DNA from: a bacterium
GTDB taxonomy: Bacteria; Bacillota; Clostridia; Lachnospirales; Lachnospiraceae
Assembly (NCBI GenBank): GCA_004562765.1
Contig: SFRL01000010.1
Coordinates: 49,369 to 113,368 of the forward strand
Direction: 5' to 3'
Length of the DNA stretch: 64,000 nt
Below the pieces are notes generated by a model. The model did no database searches, was not told where the DNA came from, and saw only the letters and a program-made list of their open reading frames with translations. Every line of letters starts with the position of its first letter. Position 1 is the stretch's first letter. A program made the position numbers and the translations under genes. This document shows, one piece after another, positions 1-8,730 of this stretch.

Positions 1-307
1 TGCACCGGTGCTCACGAGAGCGGATGTGGGCATTGCGATGGGAAGCATGGGCAGCGATGCTGCGATCGAGGCGGCGGATGTCGTGCTCATGGACGACGAT
101 GTGCGAAAGATCGCAAAGGTAGTACGTATCGCGCGCAAGACGCTCAGTATCGTCAAACAAAATATTGTCTTTGCATTGGCGGTAAAGGTATTGGTACTCA
201 TTCTGGGTGCTACCGGTTATGCGAATATGTGGGCGGCAGTGTTTGCTGATGTGGGCGTATCGGTGCTTGCAATCTTGAATTCCATGCGCACGCTGCGTGG
301 AAAATGA
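1..307 (+). CDS. Heavy-metal P-type ATPase, C-terminal fragment
   Basis: Only the last ~100 residues are inside the window; the gene starts upstream and the frame is open to base 2. The fragment begins with the P-domain hinge motif ADVGIAMG followed by GSDAAIEAADVVLM, the usual signature of P1B-type (Cd/Zn/Co/Pb) ATPases, and then has the two final membrane segments. The protein would use ATP to pump a divalent metal ion out of or into the cell. Metal specificity cannot be judged without the transmembrane CPC motif, which lies outside. A terminator follows 30 bases after the stop. Confidence 0.9.
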   Translation, partial: APVLTRADVGIAMGSMGSDAAIEAADVVLMDDDVRKIAKVVRIARKTLSIVKQNIVFALAVKVLVLILGATGYANMWAAVFADVGVSVLAILNSMRTLRGK

Positions 308-334
308 CAGGATATTATGGAAAAAGAATCTCAT

Positions 335-366
335 AAAAGAATCTCTCATTGATGGGGTTCTTTTTT
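335..366 (+). terminator. Rho-independent terminator after the P-type ATPase
   Basis: Arms AAGAATCTC (337-345) and GGGGTTCTT (354-362) pair with G-T wobbles around an 8-nt loop and run into a T tract at 361-366. It separates the ATPase gene from the MATE gene. Confidence 0.75.
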
Positions 367-400
367 CTTGCGTACGGGGAATAGTTCAGAGGAGGGGATT

Positions 401-1795
401 ATGGAACGATTGAAGAGGAAATTTATCGGAGACAGGAAATTTTATGGGATGGTACTGGCGGTGGCGGTGCCGATCATGCTGCAGAACGGATTGACGAATG
501 TGGTGAGTCTGCTTGACAACCTGATGGTGGGACGTGTCGGTACAGATCAGATGTCCGGTGTATCGATCGTTAATCAGCTGATCTTTATTGTATATCTGAG
601 CCTGTTTGGAGGCATGGCGGGCGCAGGTATCTTCACCGCCCAGTATTTCGGCAAAAAGGACGAAAAGGGTGTACAGGATATTTTCCGCATCAAATTCGTC
701 ATCGGAATGGTGCTGACGGCGATCGGTATTTTTGTGCTCTGGTTCTGGAGCGAACCGTTGATCGGTATGTTTTTACATGAGGGCGATGCCTCACTGTCTG
801 CGGATGCAACCATGTTGCATGCAAAGCAGTATCTTGGCATTATGCTCATCGGACTGGTGCCCTTTGCGCTCTCACAGTGCGTGGCGAGTACCCTGCGCGA
901 GTGTTCACAGACGGTTTCACCGATGATCGCCAGTGTTGCTGCCGTGATCGTGGATCTCGTGTTTAACTATATTCTGATCTTCGGAAAATTTGGTGCACCG
1001 GCACTGGGGGTGAAGGGTGCGGCGATCGCAACGGTGATGTCGCGCTTTGTGGAGTGTGCGTTTCTGATCATCTGGACCTGGAAGAATAGAGCACAATACG
1101 GCTTTATCACTGGATTGTTCTCACGGGAGCCGATTGCCGGTATTCTGTGGAAGCAGTCCATCTCCAAGGGTATGCCGCTGCTCATCAACGAGTTTTTGTG
1201 GTCCCTTGGCGTGACGATGCAGGCACAGTGTTATTCCACCCGTGGTCTGGAGGTCGTTGCGGGACTGAATATCTGCAACACATTAAACAATGTGTTTAAT
1301 ATTGCATTTCTGGCAATGGGAAATGCGGTGGCGATCATCATCGGGCAGATGCTCGGCGCAGGGAAAATGGAGGAAGCCAAGGATACAGACACAAAGCTGA
1401 TCTTTTTCTCTGTTGCCATGTGTATTGGAATCGGTGCTCTGATGGCGCTGGCCGCTCCGTTTTTCCCGCTTACCTATAAAACGACACCGGCTGTACAGCA
1501 GCTGGCGACAAGTTTCCTGCTTGTGATGGCATTTATGATGCCGTTCTGTTCCTTTACAAATGCGTCCTATTTTACGCTCCGCTCTGGCGGATGCACCGGT
1601 ATCACGTTTTTGTTTGACAGCTGCTATATGTGGTGTCTGGTGGTGCCATTGGCGTTTGTGCTGTCGCGATTTACAGATATGGCAGTTGTGCCGTTATACA
1701 TGTTGGTGCAGGGCACGGAGCTGATCAAGGCCATCATTGGCTATGTGCTTGTAAAAAAAGGTGTGTGGCTGCGAAATCTGGTTGCGGAGGACTGA
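401..1795 (+). CDS. MATE family multidrug/organic cation efflux transporter
   Basis: 464 residues with about twelve hydrophobic segments in two similar halves, the usual length and layout of MATE (NorM/DinF-like) antiporters that export drugs or metabolites using a Na+ or H+ gradient. The N-terminal half carries the typical VPIMLQNGLTNVVSLLDNLMVG-like pattern near residues 15-40. The ATG at 401 is chosen because GGAGGGG lies 5 bases upstream; an in-frame TTG at 368 has no ribosome binding site and sits in the preceding terminator. The next gene, yqeB, starts 3 bases after the stop, so the transporter is probably cotranscribed with yqeB-yqeC. A MATE gene in front of these accessory genes is a hint, not proof, of a shared substrate pathway. 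Confidence 0.92.
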   Translation: MERLKRKFIGDRKFYGMVLAVAVPIMLQNGLTNVVSLLDNLMVGRVGTDQMSGVSIVNQLIFIVYLSLFGGMAGAGIFTAQYFGKKDEKGVQDIFRIKFVIGMVLTAIGIFVLWFWSEPLIGMFLHEGDASLSADATMLHAKQYLGIMLIGLVPFALSQCVASTLRECSQTVSPMIASVAAVIVDLVFNYILIFGKFGAPALGVKGAAIATVMSRFVECAFLIIWTWKNRAQYGFITGLFSREPIAGILWKQSISKGMPLLINEFLWSLGVTMQAQCYSTRGLEVVAGLNICNTLNNVFNIAFLAMGNAVAIIIGQMLGAGKMEEAKDTDTKLIFFSVAMCIGIGALMALAAPFFPLTYKTTPAVQQLATSFLLVMAFMMPFCSFTNASYFTLRSGGCTGITFLFDSCYMWCLVVPLAFVLSRFTDMAVVPLYMLVQGTELIKAIIGYVLVKKGVWLRNLVAED

Positions 1796-1798
1796 CAG

Positions 1799-2665
1799 AT
1801 GGATGGGCGGACTTTGGTAGTTGTGCGGGGTGCAGGCGACCTTGCAACCGGTACGATCGTAAAACTGGTAAAATGCGGCTACGCTGTCATTGCTCTGGAG
1901 ACGGAAGCGCCGGCTGCGATCCGAAGGACTGTGGCGTTTTCGGAGGCGGTATATGCGGGAAAACAACAGGTGGAGGATGTGTGCGCAGTGTGTGCACAGA
2001 CACCGCAGGAGGCTTATACGCTTGCAAAGCAGGGAACGCCGGCAATCCTTGTGGATCCCGAGGGGGACAGTATCCGACAGCTGCATCCGGCTGCAGTTGT
2101 AGACGCGATCCTTGCCAAGCGCAATCTTGGAACGGACCGGGCGATGGCGCCCTTTACGGCAGCGCTGGGTCCCGGCTTCACGGCGGGTGTGGATGTGGAC
2201 GTTGTCATTGAGACGAAACGCGGACATGATCTCGGCCGGTTGATCTATGAGGGAGAAGCTGCTGCAAATACGGGTGTTCCGGGGATGATCACGGGTTATG
2301 GCGCAGAGCGTGTCATTCATGCGCCGGTGAAGGGCATTCTGCGCGCCTGCGCCCGGATCGCGGATACAGTAGAAAAAGGTACAGTGATCGCCATGATCGA
2401 GCCGGAGCGCGACACAGAGATCAGAGGAGGGGATGGCAGTATACGCGGTTTACAGACGCTCGAAGCGGTGCCGGTGCATGCGAGCCTGACCGGACTTTTG
2501 CGGGGCCTGATCCGTGACGGTTATCCGGTAACAGAGGGCATGAAGATCGCGGATATCGATCCTCGGGCAGAGGAGTACGATAACTGCTTTAAAATATCGG
2601 ATAAAGCGCGCTGCATCGCAGGCGGTGTGCTGGAGGCGCTGCTTCATGCGGGGGTGAGACCATGA
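1799..2665 (+). CDS. yqeB: Selenium-dependent molybdenum hydroxylase system protein, YqeB family
   Basis: 288 residues. It matches the EF2563/YqeB family, which occurs with selenium-dependent molybdenum hydroxylases such as xanthine dehydrogenase and is thought to act in maturation of the labile selenium cofactor. The N-terminus VVVRGAGDLATGTIVKLVK looks like the XdhC/CoxI-type nucleotide-binding start, and the C-terminal half (GVPGMITGYG... PVKGILRA) is the family-specific part. It sits 3 bases after the MATE gene and overlaps yqeC by 4 bases (ATGA). No molybdenum hydroxylase, selD or selenocysteine gene is in this window, so the client enzyme must be elsewhere or lost. Confidence 0.87.
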   Translation: MDGRTLVVVRGAGDLATGTIVKLVKCGYAVIALETEAPAAIRRTVAFSEAVYAGKQQVEDVCAVCAQTPQEAYTLAKQGTPAILVDPEGDSIRQLHPAAVVDAILAKRNLGTDRAMAPFTAALGPGFTAGVDVDVVIETKRGHDLGRLIYEGEAAANTGVPGMITGYGAERVIHAPVKGILRACARIADTVEKGTVIAMIEPERDTEIRGGDGSIRGLQTLEAVPVHASLTGLLRGLIRDGYPVTEGMKIADIDPRAEEYDNCFKISDKARCIAGGVLEALLHAGVRP

Positions 2666-3231
2666 TCATTGCGGTGGTGGGAAGCGGTGGCAAGACTACC
2701 TATATCAAAGAGCAGGCAGCTCTTTATCTCGCGCAGGGAAAAAAGGTATTGGTTACGACAACCACGCATATGTATGCAGAGGAGGACACATTATTTACGA
2801 ATGATGCGGCGGAAATCTGTGCATGCTTACAGACAAAAGGTTACTGCATGGCAGGACAGCGTGCAGAGGATGGATCCGCAAAGATCTGCGGGCTGTCCCC
2901 GGATGTGCTGGCACGGGCGGCGCAGTGTGCCGATGTGGTGCTTGTGGAGGCGGATGGCTCAAAGGGAAAGCCTGTTAAATTTCCGGCGAAACATGAGCCG
3001 GTCATACCCGGCGGCACAGATAGGATCGTGATCGTCATGGGTTTTTTTGCGGCGGGACAGACCATTGCAGAAGCATGCCACAGGCAGGAACTGGTGTGCC
3101 GTTGTCTGGATGCTTCCCCCTCCCATCGCCTGACGGAGGCAGACCTGCAAAAGCTGGTAGAGGAAGGCTATCGAAAGCCTCTGGCACGCATGTTTCCGCA
3201 AGCAGAAATTATTTTTAAAAAATCATTGTAG
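2662..3231 (+). CDS. yqeC: Putative selenium-dependent hydroxylase accessory protein YqeC
   Basis: 189 residues starting with a P-loop, VVGSGGKTT (residues 5-13), followed by KVLVTTTTHMY and a VLVEADGSKGKPVKFPA motif (about residues 92-110) typical of YqeC. The family is a predicted small ATPase/GTPase accessory of selenium-dependent molybdenum hydroxylases; its precise reaction is not established. It is translationally coupled to yqeB through the ATGA overlap. The stop codon lies inside a predicted promoter for the next gene. Confidence 0.87.
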   Translation: MIIAVVGSGGKTTYIKEQAALYLAQGKKVLVTTTTHMYAEEDTLFTNDAAEICACLQTKGYCMAGQRAEDGSAKICGLSPDVLARAAQCADVVLVEADGSKGKPVKFPAKHEPVIPGGTDRIVIVMGFFAAGQTIAEACHRQELVCRCLDASPSHRLTEADLQKLVEEGYRKPLARMFPQAEIIFKKSL

Positions 3232-3254
3232 AATCCGGTAAATTCCGCTATAGT
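3226..3254 (+). promoter_or_regulatory. Sigma-A promoter for the Ca2+/Na+ antiporter gene
   Basis: TTGTAG (3226-3231) and TATAGT (3249-3254) are separated by 17 bp. The -35 box overlaps the yqeC stop codon. A transcript from here would carry a leader of about 170 nt containing the structured repeat at 3295-3416. Confidence 0.6.
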
Positions 3255-3294
3255 AAATATATTATTTTAAAATTAGAAGAGAGGTAACTGTTTA

Positions 3295-3416
3295 GGACAG
3301 GTCGAAGCATTTACTGCTGAGACCGTGATTTTATGATTCAGGAGTACAAAAATGCCATTGCGAAGCAATTTTCATGCATTTTTGCATCGCTTCTGTGAAG
3401 GTACTGAACAGATACG
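3295..3416 (+). repeat. Structured intergenic repeat, copy 1 of 2
   Basis: About 122 nt closely similar to 44000-44124. Three helices are visible. Helix 1: GGTC (3300-3303) with GACC (3321-3324), then opposed GA/GA, then AGCA with TGCT. Helix 2: CAAAAATGC (3347-3355) with GCATTTTTG (3376-3384), capped by ATTGC-GAA-GCAAT (3357-3369). Helix 3: TCTGT (3392-3396) with ACAGA (3408-3412). Compared with copy 2, helix 2 has a G-C to C-G exchange and helix 3 has two compensated pairs. It ends just before the ribosome binding site of the antiporter gene. Function unknown: an RNA regulatory element or a small mobile repeat. Confidence 0.8.
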
Positions 3417-3431
3417 AAGAGGGATCTGCGC

Positions 3432-4364
3432 ATGCATATGTTAATTGAACTTGTACTGCTGGTGATCGGTTTTGCCATGCTGATCAAAGGTGCGGATATT
3501 TTTGTGGAGGGAGCTGCCGGAATCGCAGCCAAGTTTGGCATTCCACAGCTGGTGATCGGACTGACGATCGTGGCGATGGGAACGAGCGCGCCGGAGGCGG
3601 CGGTGAGTATTGCCGCGGCATTTAAAGGAACGGCCGACATCACGATCGGAAATGTTGTCGGTAGTAATATTATGAATATTCTGGTGATCCTGGGTGTGAC
3701 AGCGGTCATTGTGGCGGTGGCGGTACAGCAGTCTACGGTCCGCTATGAGATCCCCTTTGTCATACTGGTTACCATTGTTCTGTTGGTGATGGGAGCGCTG
3801 GACGGAAAGATCGGCCGGCTGGACGGCGTGATCCTCTGGGCATTGTTTATTGTATATCTGATCTATCTTTTCCTGATGGCCAAGCATGGAAGGGAAGAGG
3901 AAGAAACACAAATGGACGCACCGGTATGGAAGCTGCTTCTGTTCGTTGTGATCGGGGCTGCACTTATCGTGATCGGCGCGGATGTGAGTGTGGATGCGGC
4001 TTCGGAGATCGCCCGTGTGATCGGGCTGAGTGAGCGGTTTATCGGATTGACGATCGTTGCTCTGGGAACGAGCCTGCCGGAGCTGTGTACTTCTGTTGTA
4101 GCTGCCAGAAAGGGCAACGCAGATCTCGCGATCGGAAACATTGTGGGAAGCAATATCTTTAACATTTTGTTTGTTGTCGGAACGACAGCATTGATCATTC
4201 CGGTGCCCTTCAACCCGGCGTTTGTGATCGACACAGCGGTTGCGATCGGTGCCGCCGTGTTGTTGTGGATCTGTGTATTTCGGAAGAAAAAACTGACCCG
4301 TCCCGGCGGAATCCTGATGCTGGCAGCCTATGCCGGATACTTTGCATATCTGATGATGAAATAG
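3432..4364 (+). CDS. Calcium/sodium antiporter (CaCA superfamily, YrbG-like)
   Basis: 310 residues with ten or so membrane segments arranged as two inverted halves. Each half has the exchanger alpha-repeat: GTSAPEAAVSIAAA...GNVVGSNIMN near residues 53-83 and GTSLPELCTSVVAA...GNIVGSNIFN near residues 213-243. The acidic residues in GTS-PE are the ion ligands in this superfamily. The protein should exchange Ca2+ for Na+ (or K+) across the membrane. It starts at the ATG at 3432 after a GAGGG motif; the ATG at 3438 is also possible. Directly upstream is a structured repeat shared with the sugar ABC operon at 44 kb. Confidence 0.9.
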   Translation: MHMLIELVLLVIGFAMLIKGADIFVEGAAGIAAKFGIPQLVIGLTIVAMGTSAPEAAVSIAAAFKGTADITIGNVVGSNIMNILVILGVTAVIVAVAVQQSTVRYEIPFVILVTIVLLVMGALDGKIGRLDGVILWALFIVYLIYLFLMAKHGREEEETQMDAPVWKLLLFVVIGAALIVIGADVSVDAASEIARVIGLSERFIGLTIVALGTSLPELCTSVVAARKGNADLAIGNIVGSNIFNILFVVGTTALIIPVPFNPAFVIDTAVAIGAAVLLWICVFRKKKLTRPGGILMLAAYAGYFAYLMMK

Positions 4365-4415
4365 GGTGACGGAATAAAAAAGAGAGAACCGTTCCGGAAG
4401 CAGGAGTTTTTGAGA

Positions 4416-5801
4416 ATGAAGAAAAATTACAGACAGGTCATTCGGCTGATCTGTGTTGGAATATTATTTGTTGCAGTGCTTGTGGTGCTGGTGCATAAGG
4501 GTGCGATCCCCAGATTCTGGGAGCAGACTGAAGAGGTCATGCAGCCAGCAGAACAATTGGAGACCATTGAGATACCGGGACCGCAGGAGGAAGAGAAAAC
4601 TGAGCAGGAAGAAAACGCGCAGGAACCGGCTGCGGTGGATACGCCACAGAGTGATGAGCAGGTTCAGCCCGGAGCGGACAGCTCACAGGCACCGGAAAAA
4701 GGAAATGATGTACAGACTGCAGAAACTGGGCAGGAAGAAGCAGAGTTATCTTCAGAGGAGTTACTGAATGCGTATCTTGCGGAAGATCCGCGCACGCCTG
4801 TGCAGGCAAAGGGTATTTTTGTCACCGGTGCAGTGGCGGGAACAGAAAACACCATGCCGGCGCTGACACAGCTGGTGGAGAACAGTTCGCTCAATGCCAT
4901 GGTGATCGACGTCAAAAATGATGCTGGAGAAGTGACTTATAAAATGGAATTGCCGTTGTCACAGGAGATCGGTGCGGAAGTGCGTTATGTGTCGGATATG
5001 CCACAGCTGATCCGGCAGTTGAAGGAGAAGGGCATCTATCTCATTGCGCGTATCGTGGCATTTAAGGATCCGATCCTTGCGGAGAAAAAGCCGGAATACG
5101 CGGTGAAGAATGCAGATGGCAGTGTCTTTCATGACAACAACGGTCTGGCGTGGGTCAATCCTTATAACGAGGAAGTCTGGGACTACCTGATCGATCTGAG
5201 CAAGCAGGCGGCAGCGCTGGGATTTGATGAGATCCAGTACGACTATATCCGGTTTTCGACAGCAAAAGGAATCTCCGAGGCAGATTTTGGCGTTGAGTCG
5301 GAGGGAAAGACGAAACAGGAGGCGATCAACGGTTTTTTGACGAAGGCCTATGAGACGCTGGCTCCGATGGGCGTGTATGTGTCAGCGGATGTGTTCGGAA
5401 CGATCATCTGCAATGAATCGGACGGCAGACTGATCGGACAGGATTATGTGGAGATGGCAAAGCATTGTGACTATATCTGTCCGATGGTATATCCCTCCCA
5501 CTATGTGAATAATGCCTATGGGATCACGGTGCCGGATGCGAAGCCCTATGATCTGATCTATGCGGCAGTGGCAGACGGCGAAGCGAAGCTTGCCTCGGCC
5601 CGGGAGGAAGATCCATCCATACATATCGCAAAGCAGCGCCCGTGGTTGCAGGCATTTACTGCTACATGGGTGAAGGGACACATTTCATATAAAGGAAAAC
5701 AGCTTCAGGATCAGGTCCGGGGAGCTGCTGATGCAGGCGTGCAGGAGTGGCTGCTGTGGAATGCATCAAACAACTATAACAGCGTAAAAAGCGGTTTATA
5801 A
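4416..5801 (+). CDS. Membrane-anchored glycoside-hydrolase-like protein (DUF4015 family)
   Basis: 461 residues: a short cytoplasmic start, one membrane segment (about residues 9-27), an acidic Glu/Gln-rich linker (about 35-120), then a TIM-barrel-like domain beginning AKGIFVTG and containing NAMVIDVKNDAGEV, IYLIARIVAFKDP, AWVNPYNEEVWDY and FDEIQYDYIRF. These are the hallmarks of the DUF4015 putative glycosyl hydrolase family. It is probably exported and acts on cell-surface or environmental glycan; the substrate is unknown. The ATG at 4416 is chosen because CAGGAG is 9 bases upstream; a TTG at 4410 is too close. Confidence 0.85.
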   Translation: MKKNYRQVIRLICVGILFVAVLVVLVHKGAIPRFWEQTEEVMQPAEQLETIEIPGPQEEEKTEQEENAQEPAAVDTPQSDEQVQPGADSSQAPEKGNDVQTAETGQEEAELSSEELLNAYLAEDPRTPVQAKGIFVTGAVAGTENTMPALTQLVENSSLNAMVIDVKNDAGEVTYKMELPLSQEIGAEVRYVSDMPQLIRQLKEKGIYLIARIVAFKDPILAEKKPEYAVKNADGSVFHDNNGLAWVNPYNEEVWDYLIDLSKQAAALGFDEIQYDYIRFSTAKGISEADFGVESEGKTKQEAINGFLTKAYETLAPMGVYVSADVFGTIICNESDGRLIGQDYVEMAKHCDYICPMVYPSHYVNNAYGITVPDAKPYDLIYAAVADGEAKLASAREEDPSIHIAKQRPWLQAFTATWVKGHISYKGKQLQDQVRGAADAGVQEWLLWNASNNYNSVKSGL

Positions 5802-5818
5802 GGATACAATGAAAAAAA

Positions 5819-5851
5819 GGAGCTCTGCACCGAAGAAAGGTGCAGGGCTCC
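5819..5851 (-). terminator. Terminator of the CoA-transferase gene, probably bidirectional
   Basis: GGAGCTCTGCACC (5819-5831) pairs with GGTGCAGGGCTCC (5839-5851). On the minus strand the hairpin is followed by seven Ts, a strong terminator. The plus strand has only a weak T-rich tail, but the site may also end the convergent gene at 4416-5801. Confidence 0.85.
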
Positions 5852-5875
5852 GCTTATTTTCATCAGGATCAGGAA

Positions 5876-7213
5876 CTATTTGTTTGAACGTCTCCAAATA
5901 TTCATTTTTTCAGCTTCGGCGATCAGCTCATCGCGGAAATCAGGATGTGCGATAGAGATCAGTGCCTCTGCCTTCTGCCAGGTAGACATACCCTTGACAT
6001 TTACCATACCATACTCAGTGACAACGTAATGTGTATTAGCACGGGTGTCGGTTACGATAGAGCCATTTGCTAAAGTCGGGCGGATACGGGAGTGCAGCTT
6101 GCCTTCTTTGTCTGAGAACGTAGAAGAGCAGCAGATAAAGCTCTTTCCGCCGTTGGACAGATATGCACCAAGTACGAAGTCCAGCTGTCCGCCGGCACCA
6201 CTAATGTGCTTGATACCTGAAGACTCAGAACTGATCTGGCCAAACAAGTCAATATCCACACAGTTGTTGATAGAGATGAAGTTGTCCAGTGCTGCGATGG
6301 AACGGATGTCGTTCGTGTAGCTGACGGGGGCGCTCATCAGCTCGGGGTTTTCATCCAGATAGTCGTACATCTTCTTTGTTCCGCATCCAAAACCGTAGGT
6401 CTGGCGATAGCGGTCGATGTTTTTCTTGGAACCGTTGATCTTACCTGCTTTTGCAATATCAACGAATGCATCCACATACATCTCGGTATGAACACCCAGA
6501 TCTTTGAGGTCAGACTCTGCGATCATGGAGCCGACAGCATTGGGCATACCGCCGATACCGAGCTGCAGGCATGCTCCGTTGGGGATCTGCTCTACGATCA
6601 GTTTTGCAACTGCCTTGTCAACATCTGTGGCAGGGCTACCGGCACCGAGCTCTCCGATCGGAGGATTCTCGCCCTCAACAATGTAGTCTACATCACTGAT
6701 ATGTACATTGTTCTCGAAACCGCCGAGGCAACGGGGCATATTTTCATTTACTTCGACAATGACCGTTTTTGCCATCTCACATGCAGCAGCCAGATGGGAA
6801 GCATTTGGTCCAAAGTTGAAATATCCGTGTGCATCCATCGGTGCGCAGACGATCATGACCACATCAGAGCAATTCCCGTCACGATAATAGCGGGGAAGCT
6901 CAGAATAGCGGATCGGAGCATAGTAAGCACAGCCGCGGGCGATCAGCTTGCGTTCGATCCCGGACATATGCCAGGAATTCCAGCAAAAATGCTCACCAGC
7001 ATCCTCACGCTCAAATACAGCCAGAGGCTTTAACAAAATGCCGCCGCGCAGCTTGACATCCTTTAATTCGTCGGTGCGCTTTGCGAGCGCCTTGTCCAGC
7101 GCGTCAGGTGTGCCGTTACACCAGCCGTAATCTACCCAGTCACCGGACTTGACTACCTTGACAGCTTCGTCGGCAGTTACTAATTTTTGCTTGTATTCAT
7201 CCTGAAAACTCAT
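5876..7213 (-). CDS. but: Butyryl-CoA:acetate CoA-transferase (butyrate-forming)
   Basis: 445 residues, full length for the acetyl-CoA hydrolase/transferase family. It would move CoA from butyryl-CoA to acetate, releasing butyrate, the last step of the main gut butyrate route. The glycine-rich LGIGGMPNAVG segment (about 218-228) and the catalytic glutamate in VHTEMYVDAF (about residue 244) are present, as is the C-terminal IAHPDFRDELI...IWRR end typical of Roseburia-type enzymes. The close relative 4-hydroxybutyrate CoA-transferase is the main alternative; a tree would settle it. The start has a clear AAGGAGGG site. It is a single-gene unit with its own terminator. Confidence 0.88.
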   Translation of the reverse strand: MSFQDEYKQKLVTADEAVKVVKSGDWVDYGWCNGTPDALDKALAKRTDELKDVKLRGGILLKPLAVFEREDAGEHFCWNSWHMSGIERKLIARGCAYYAPIRYSELPRYYRDGNCSDVVMIVCAPMDAHGYFNFGPNASHLAAACEMAKTVIVEVNENMPRCLGGFENNVHISDVDYIVEGENPPIGELGAGSPATDVDKAVAKLIVEQIPNGACLQLGIGGMPNAVGSMIAESDLKDLGVHTEMYVDAFVDIAKAGKINGSKKNIDRYRQTYGFGCGTKKMYDYLDENPELMSAPVSYTNDIRSIAALDNFISINNCVDIDLFGQISSESSGIKHISGAGGQLDFVLGAYLSNGGKSFICCSSTFSDKEGKLHSRIRPTLANGSIVTDTRANTHYVVTEYGMVNVKGMSTWQKAEALISIAHPDFRDELIAEAEKMNIWRRSNK

Positions 7214-7315
7214 TGAAAAACCCTCCTTAGAATGTGAATTAAAAAGTCGTTAAATAATTAACATGATCTATCTCTATACTAACACTTTCTTTCATGTTTC
7301 GCAATGTTACAGAAC

Positions 7316-7348
7316 AAAAAAAGAGACCGGTTTGCCGATCTCTTTTTG
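7316..7348. terminator. Bidirectional terminator downstream of rsgI
   Basis: AAAAAGAGA and TCTCTTTTT (about 7319-7348) pair around a CGG/CCG inner stem. T tracts flank it on both strands. It ends the minus-strand sigI-rsgI transcript. Confidence 0.8.
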
Positions 7349-7386
7349 CCAGTATAGGAAATCCTATAGCTTATGTGGGAAATAGC

Positions 7387-8694
7387 TTAAACAGCCATGC
7401 TGCATACAACAATGCTGCCATCTTCATCTGTTACGGGAAACTCTTCAGGAAATTCGTCGGGAAGCTCAACAGGAAGTTCAACATCCAGATTGCTGTTGGT
7501 CTGCTGACTGCTATCCTCGGTTACTTCATCCTTTTTCTCGGAAGATGAGCTGCTGTCTTTTTTCTCAGATGAACTTGAACCTGATTCATCCTTTTTCTCA
7601 GAGGATGTCGTCTCTCCCTTGGAAGGGGATGAAACCGACTCATCTTTCTTCTCGGAAGAACCATTTCCGTTCTTATCCGTACTGCCTGTATCGGAAGCGG
7701 AACCGGATCCTGAATTTGTGGAAGAACCGGTTGCCTTGTCGCTGGCAGCGGTAGATGCACCGGCGGGAGTAGTCGGCGCAACGTTTGAAGCGGAACTGTT
7801 ATCTTCGGGAGCTGTATCCGTATCTGATTCGTCTTTCTTTGCAGAAGCGGTGCTCACAGAGTCATCTGTCGGCTTGCTGTCAGAAGCGATGGCATTCGGA
7901 TCAACCGGAATCTCCGGAGCATCAGACTCATCGGGATCAGGCGTAGCGGCTGCAACGGCTTCATTTACAGGAGTACCGGAAGCGGCAGCGGTCTTCGTCT
8001 GTTCAAGTTCTGCAACAGTCAGATCCGCGAGAACCGCAGGATCCACTTCTTTCGGGTCGGTTGCAACACTTGCGATCTCATTGATCAGCTCCATTTTGCC
8101 GGCGGTAATTCCATATGAATCAGCGGATTCTTTCGTCTCTTTTGAAACATTGACAGTTGTGATGGAACAGGTCTCCACGGAATTTGCAGTAAATTCATCT
8201 ACGGTAGACATCAGGGCATTTGCCTTGGAATCTTTGTCGGAATAGACACCGATGATCATGTAGTTTGTGTTATCTGCATCGATATAGGCATCTGTGGATA
8301 ATTGTTCGACAGTGATCGTAAGTGCGGTGGTGATATCTGTATTTTTGAGTGAATCACCGATCACGTCCACGATCGCAGCACCTTCGTCATTCATGCCGTC
8401 AACAGCAATGACGCGGTTAAACTCATTGAGCGAGTAAGCAATAGAAGGATTGATGTCCAGACTGACATAAGAGATCGGATTGCTCCAGGTGTATGAACCC
8501 ATACTACCGCATGCAGCAATAACGATCGCAGCAGAGGCAGCGACGGCAGCCTGTTTCGGAAAACGGATGATCTGCGGCTGCATGGTAAGTTCCTGACCGA
8601 TGGTGTAGTTTTTGTTTTTCATCTTTACAAACTGACCATCGTCACGAAGTGCAACAGCATCGGTCCCGTTTAAATCAACAATAACGGCCTTCAT
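7387..8694 (-). CDS. rsgI: RsgI-family anti-sigma factor
   Basis: 435 residues. The first ~50 residues (VIVDLNGTDAVALRDDGQF) are the RsgI N-terminal domain that binds SigI in the cytoplasm. A single membrane segment follows (about 49-67), then an RsgI-type extracytoplasmic domain with the conserved YVSLDINPSIAYSLNEFNRVI core. The last ~190 residues are low-complexity, rich in Ser, Thr, Asp and Lys, with repeated SSEKKDES units, and likely form a wall-spanning extension. Cellulolytic clostridial RsgI proteins carry a carbohydrate-binding sensor at this end; none is recognisable here. The gene lies directly after sigI. Confidence 0.88.
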   Translation of the reverse strand: MKAVIVDLNGTDAVALRDDGQFVKMKNKNYTIGQELTMQPQIIRFPKQAAVAASAAIVIAACGSMGSYTWSNPISYVSLDINPSIAYSLNEFNRVIAVDGMNDEGAAIVDVIGDSLKNTDITTALTITVEQLSTDAYIDADNTNYMIIGVYSDKDSKANALMSTVDEFTANSVETCSITTVNVSKETKESADSYGITAGKMELINEIASVATDPKEVDPAVLADLTVAELEQTKTAAASGTPVNEAVAAATPDPDESDAPEIPVDPNAIASDSKPTDDSVSTASAKKDESDTDTAPEDNSSASNVAPTTPAGASTAASDKATGSSTNSGSGSASDTGSTDKNGNGSSEKKDESVSSPSKGETTSSEKKDESGSSSSEKKDSSSSSEKKDEVTEDSSQQTNSNLDVELPVELPDEFPEEFPVTDEDGSIVVCSMAV

Positions 8695-8730
8695 CGTTCC
8701 TTCTCCTTTCTAACTAGCGTTTCACTAGAA

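Noticed and set aside
1630..2320. Long open frames on both strands overlapping the MATE and yqeB genes
   Set aside because: They read the same bases as well-supported genes and give low-complexity, Cys/Arg-rich proteins without known motifs.
3295..3416. Known riboswitch (c-di-GMP, ZTP, Mn, Mg, fluoride) for the two-copy element
   Set aside because: None of the core motifs I know for these classes is present; left as unknown.
5289..5801. Signs of a split or broken glycoside-hydrolase gene
   Set aside because: The frame is intact through the DUF4015 domain and ends normally.
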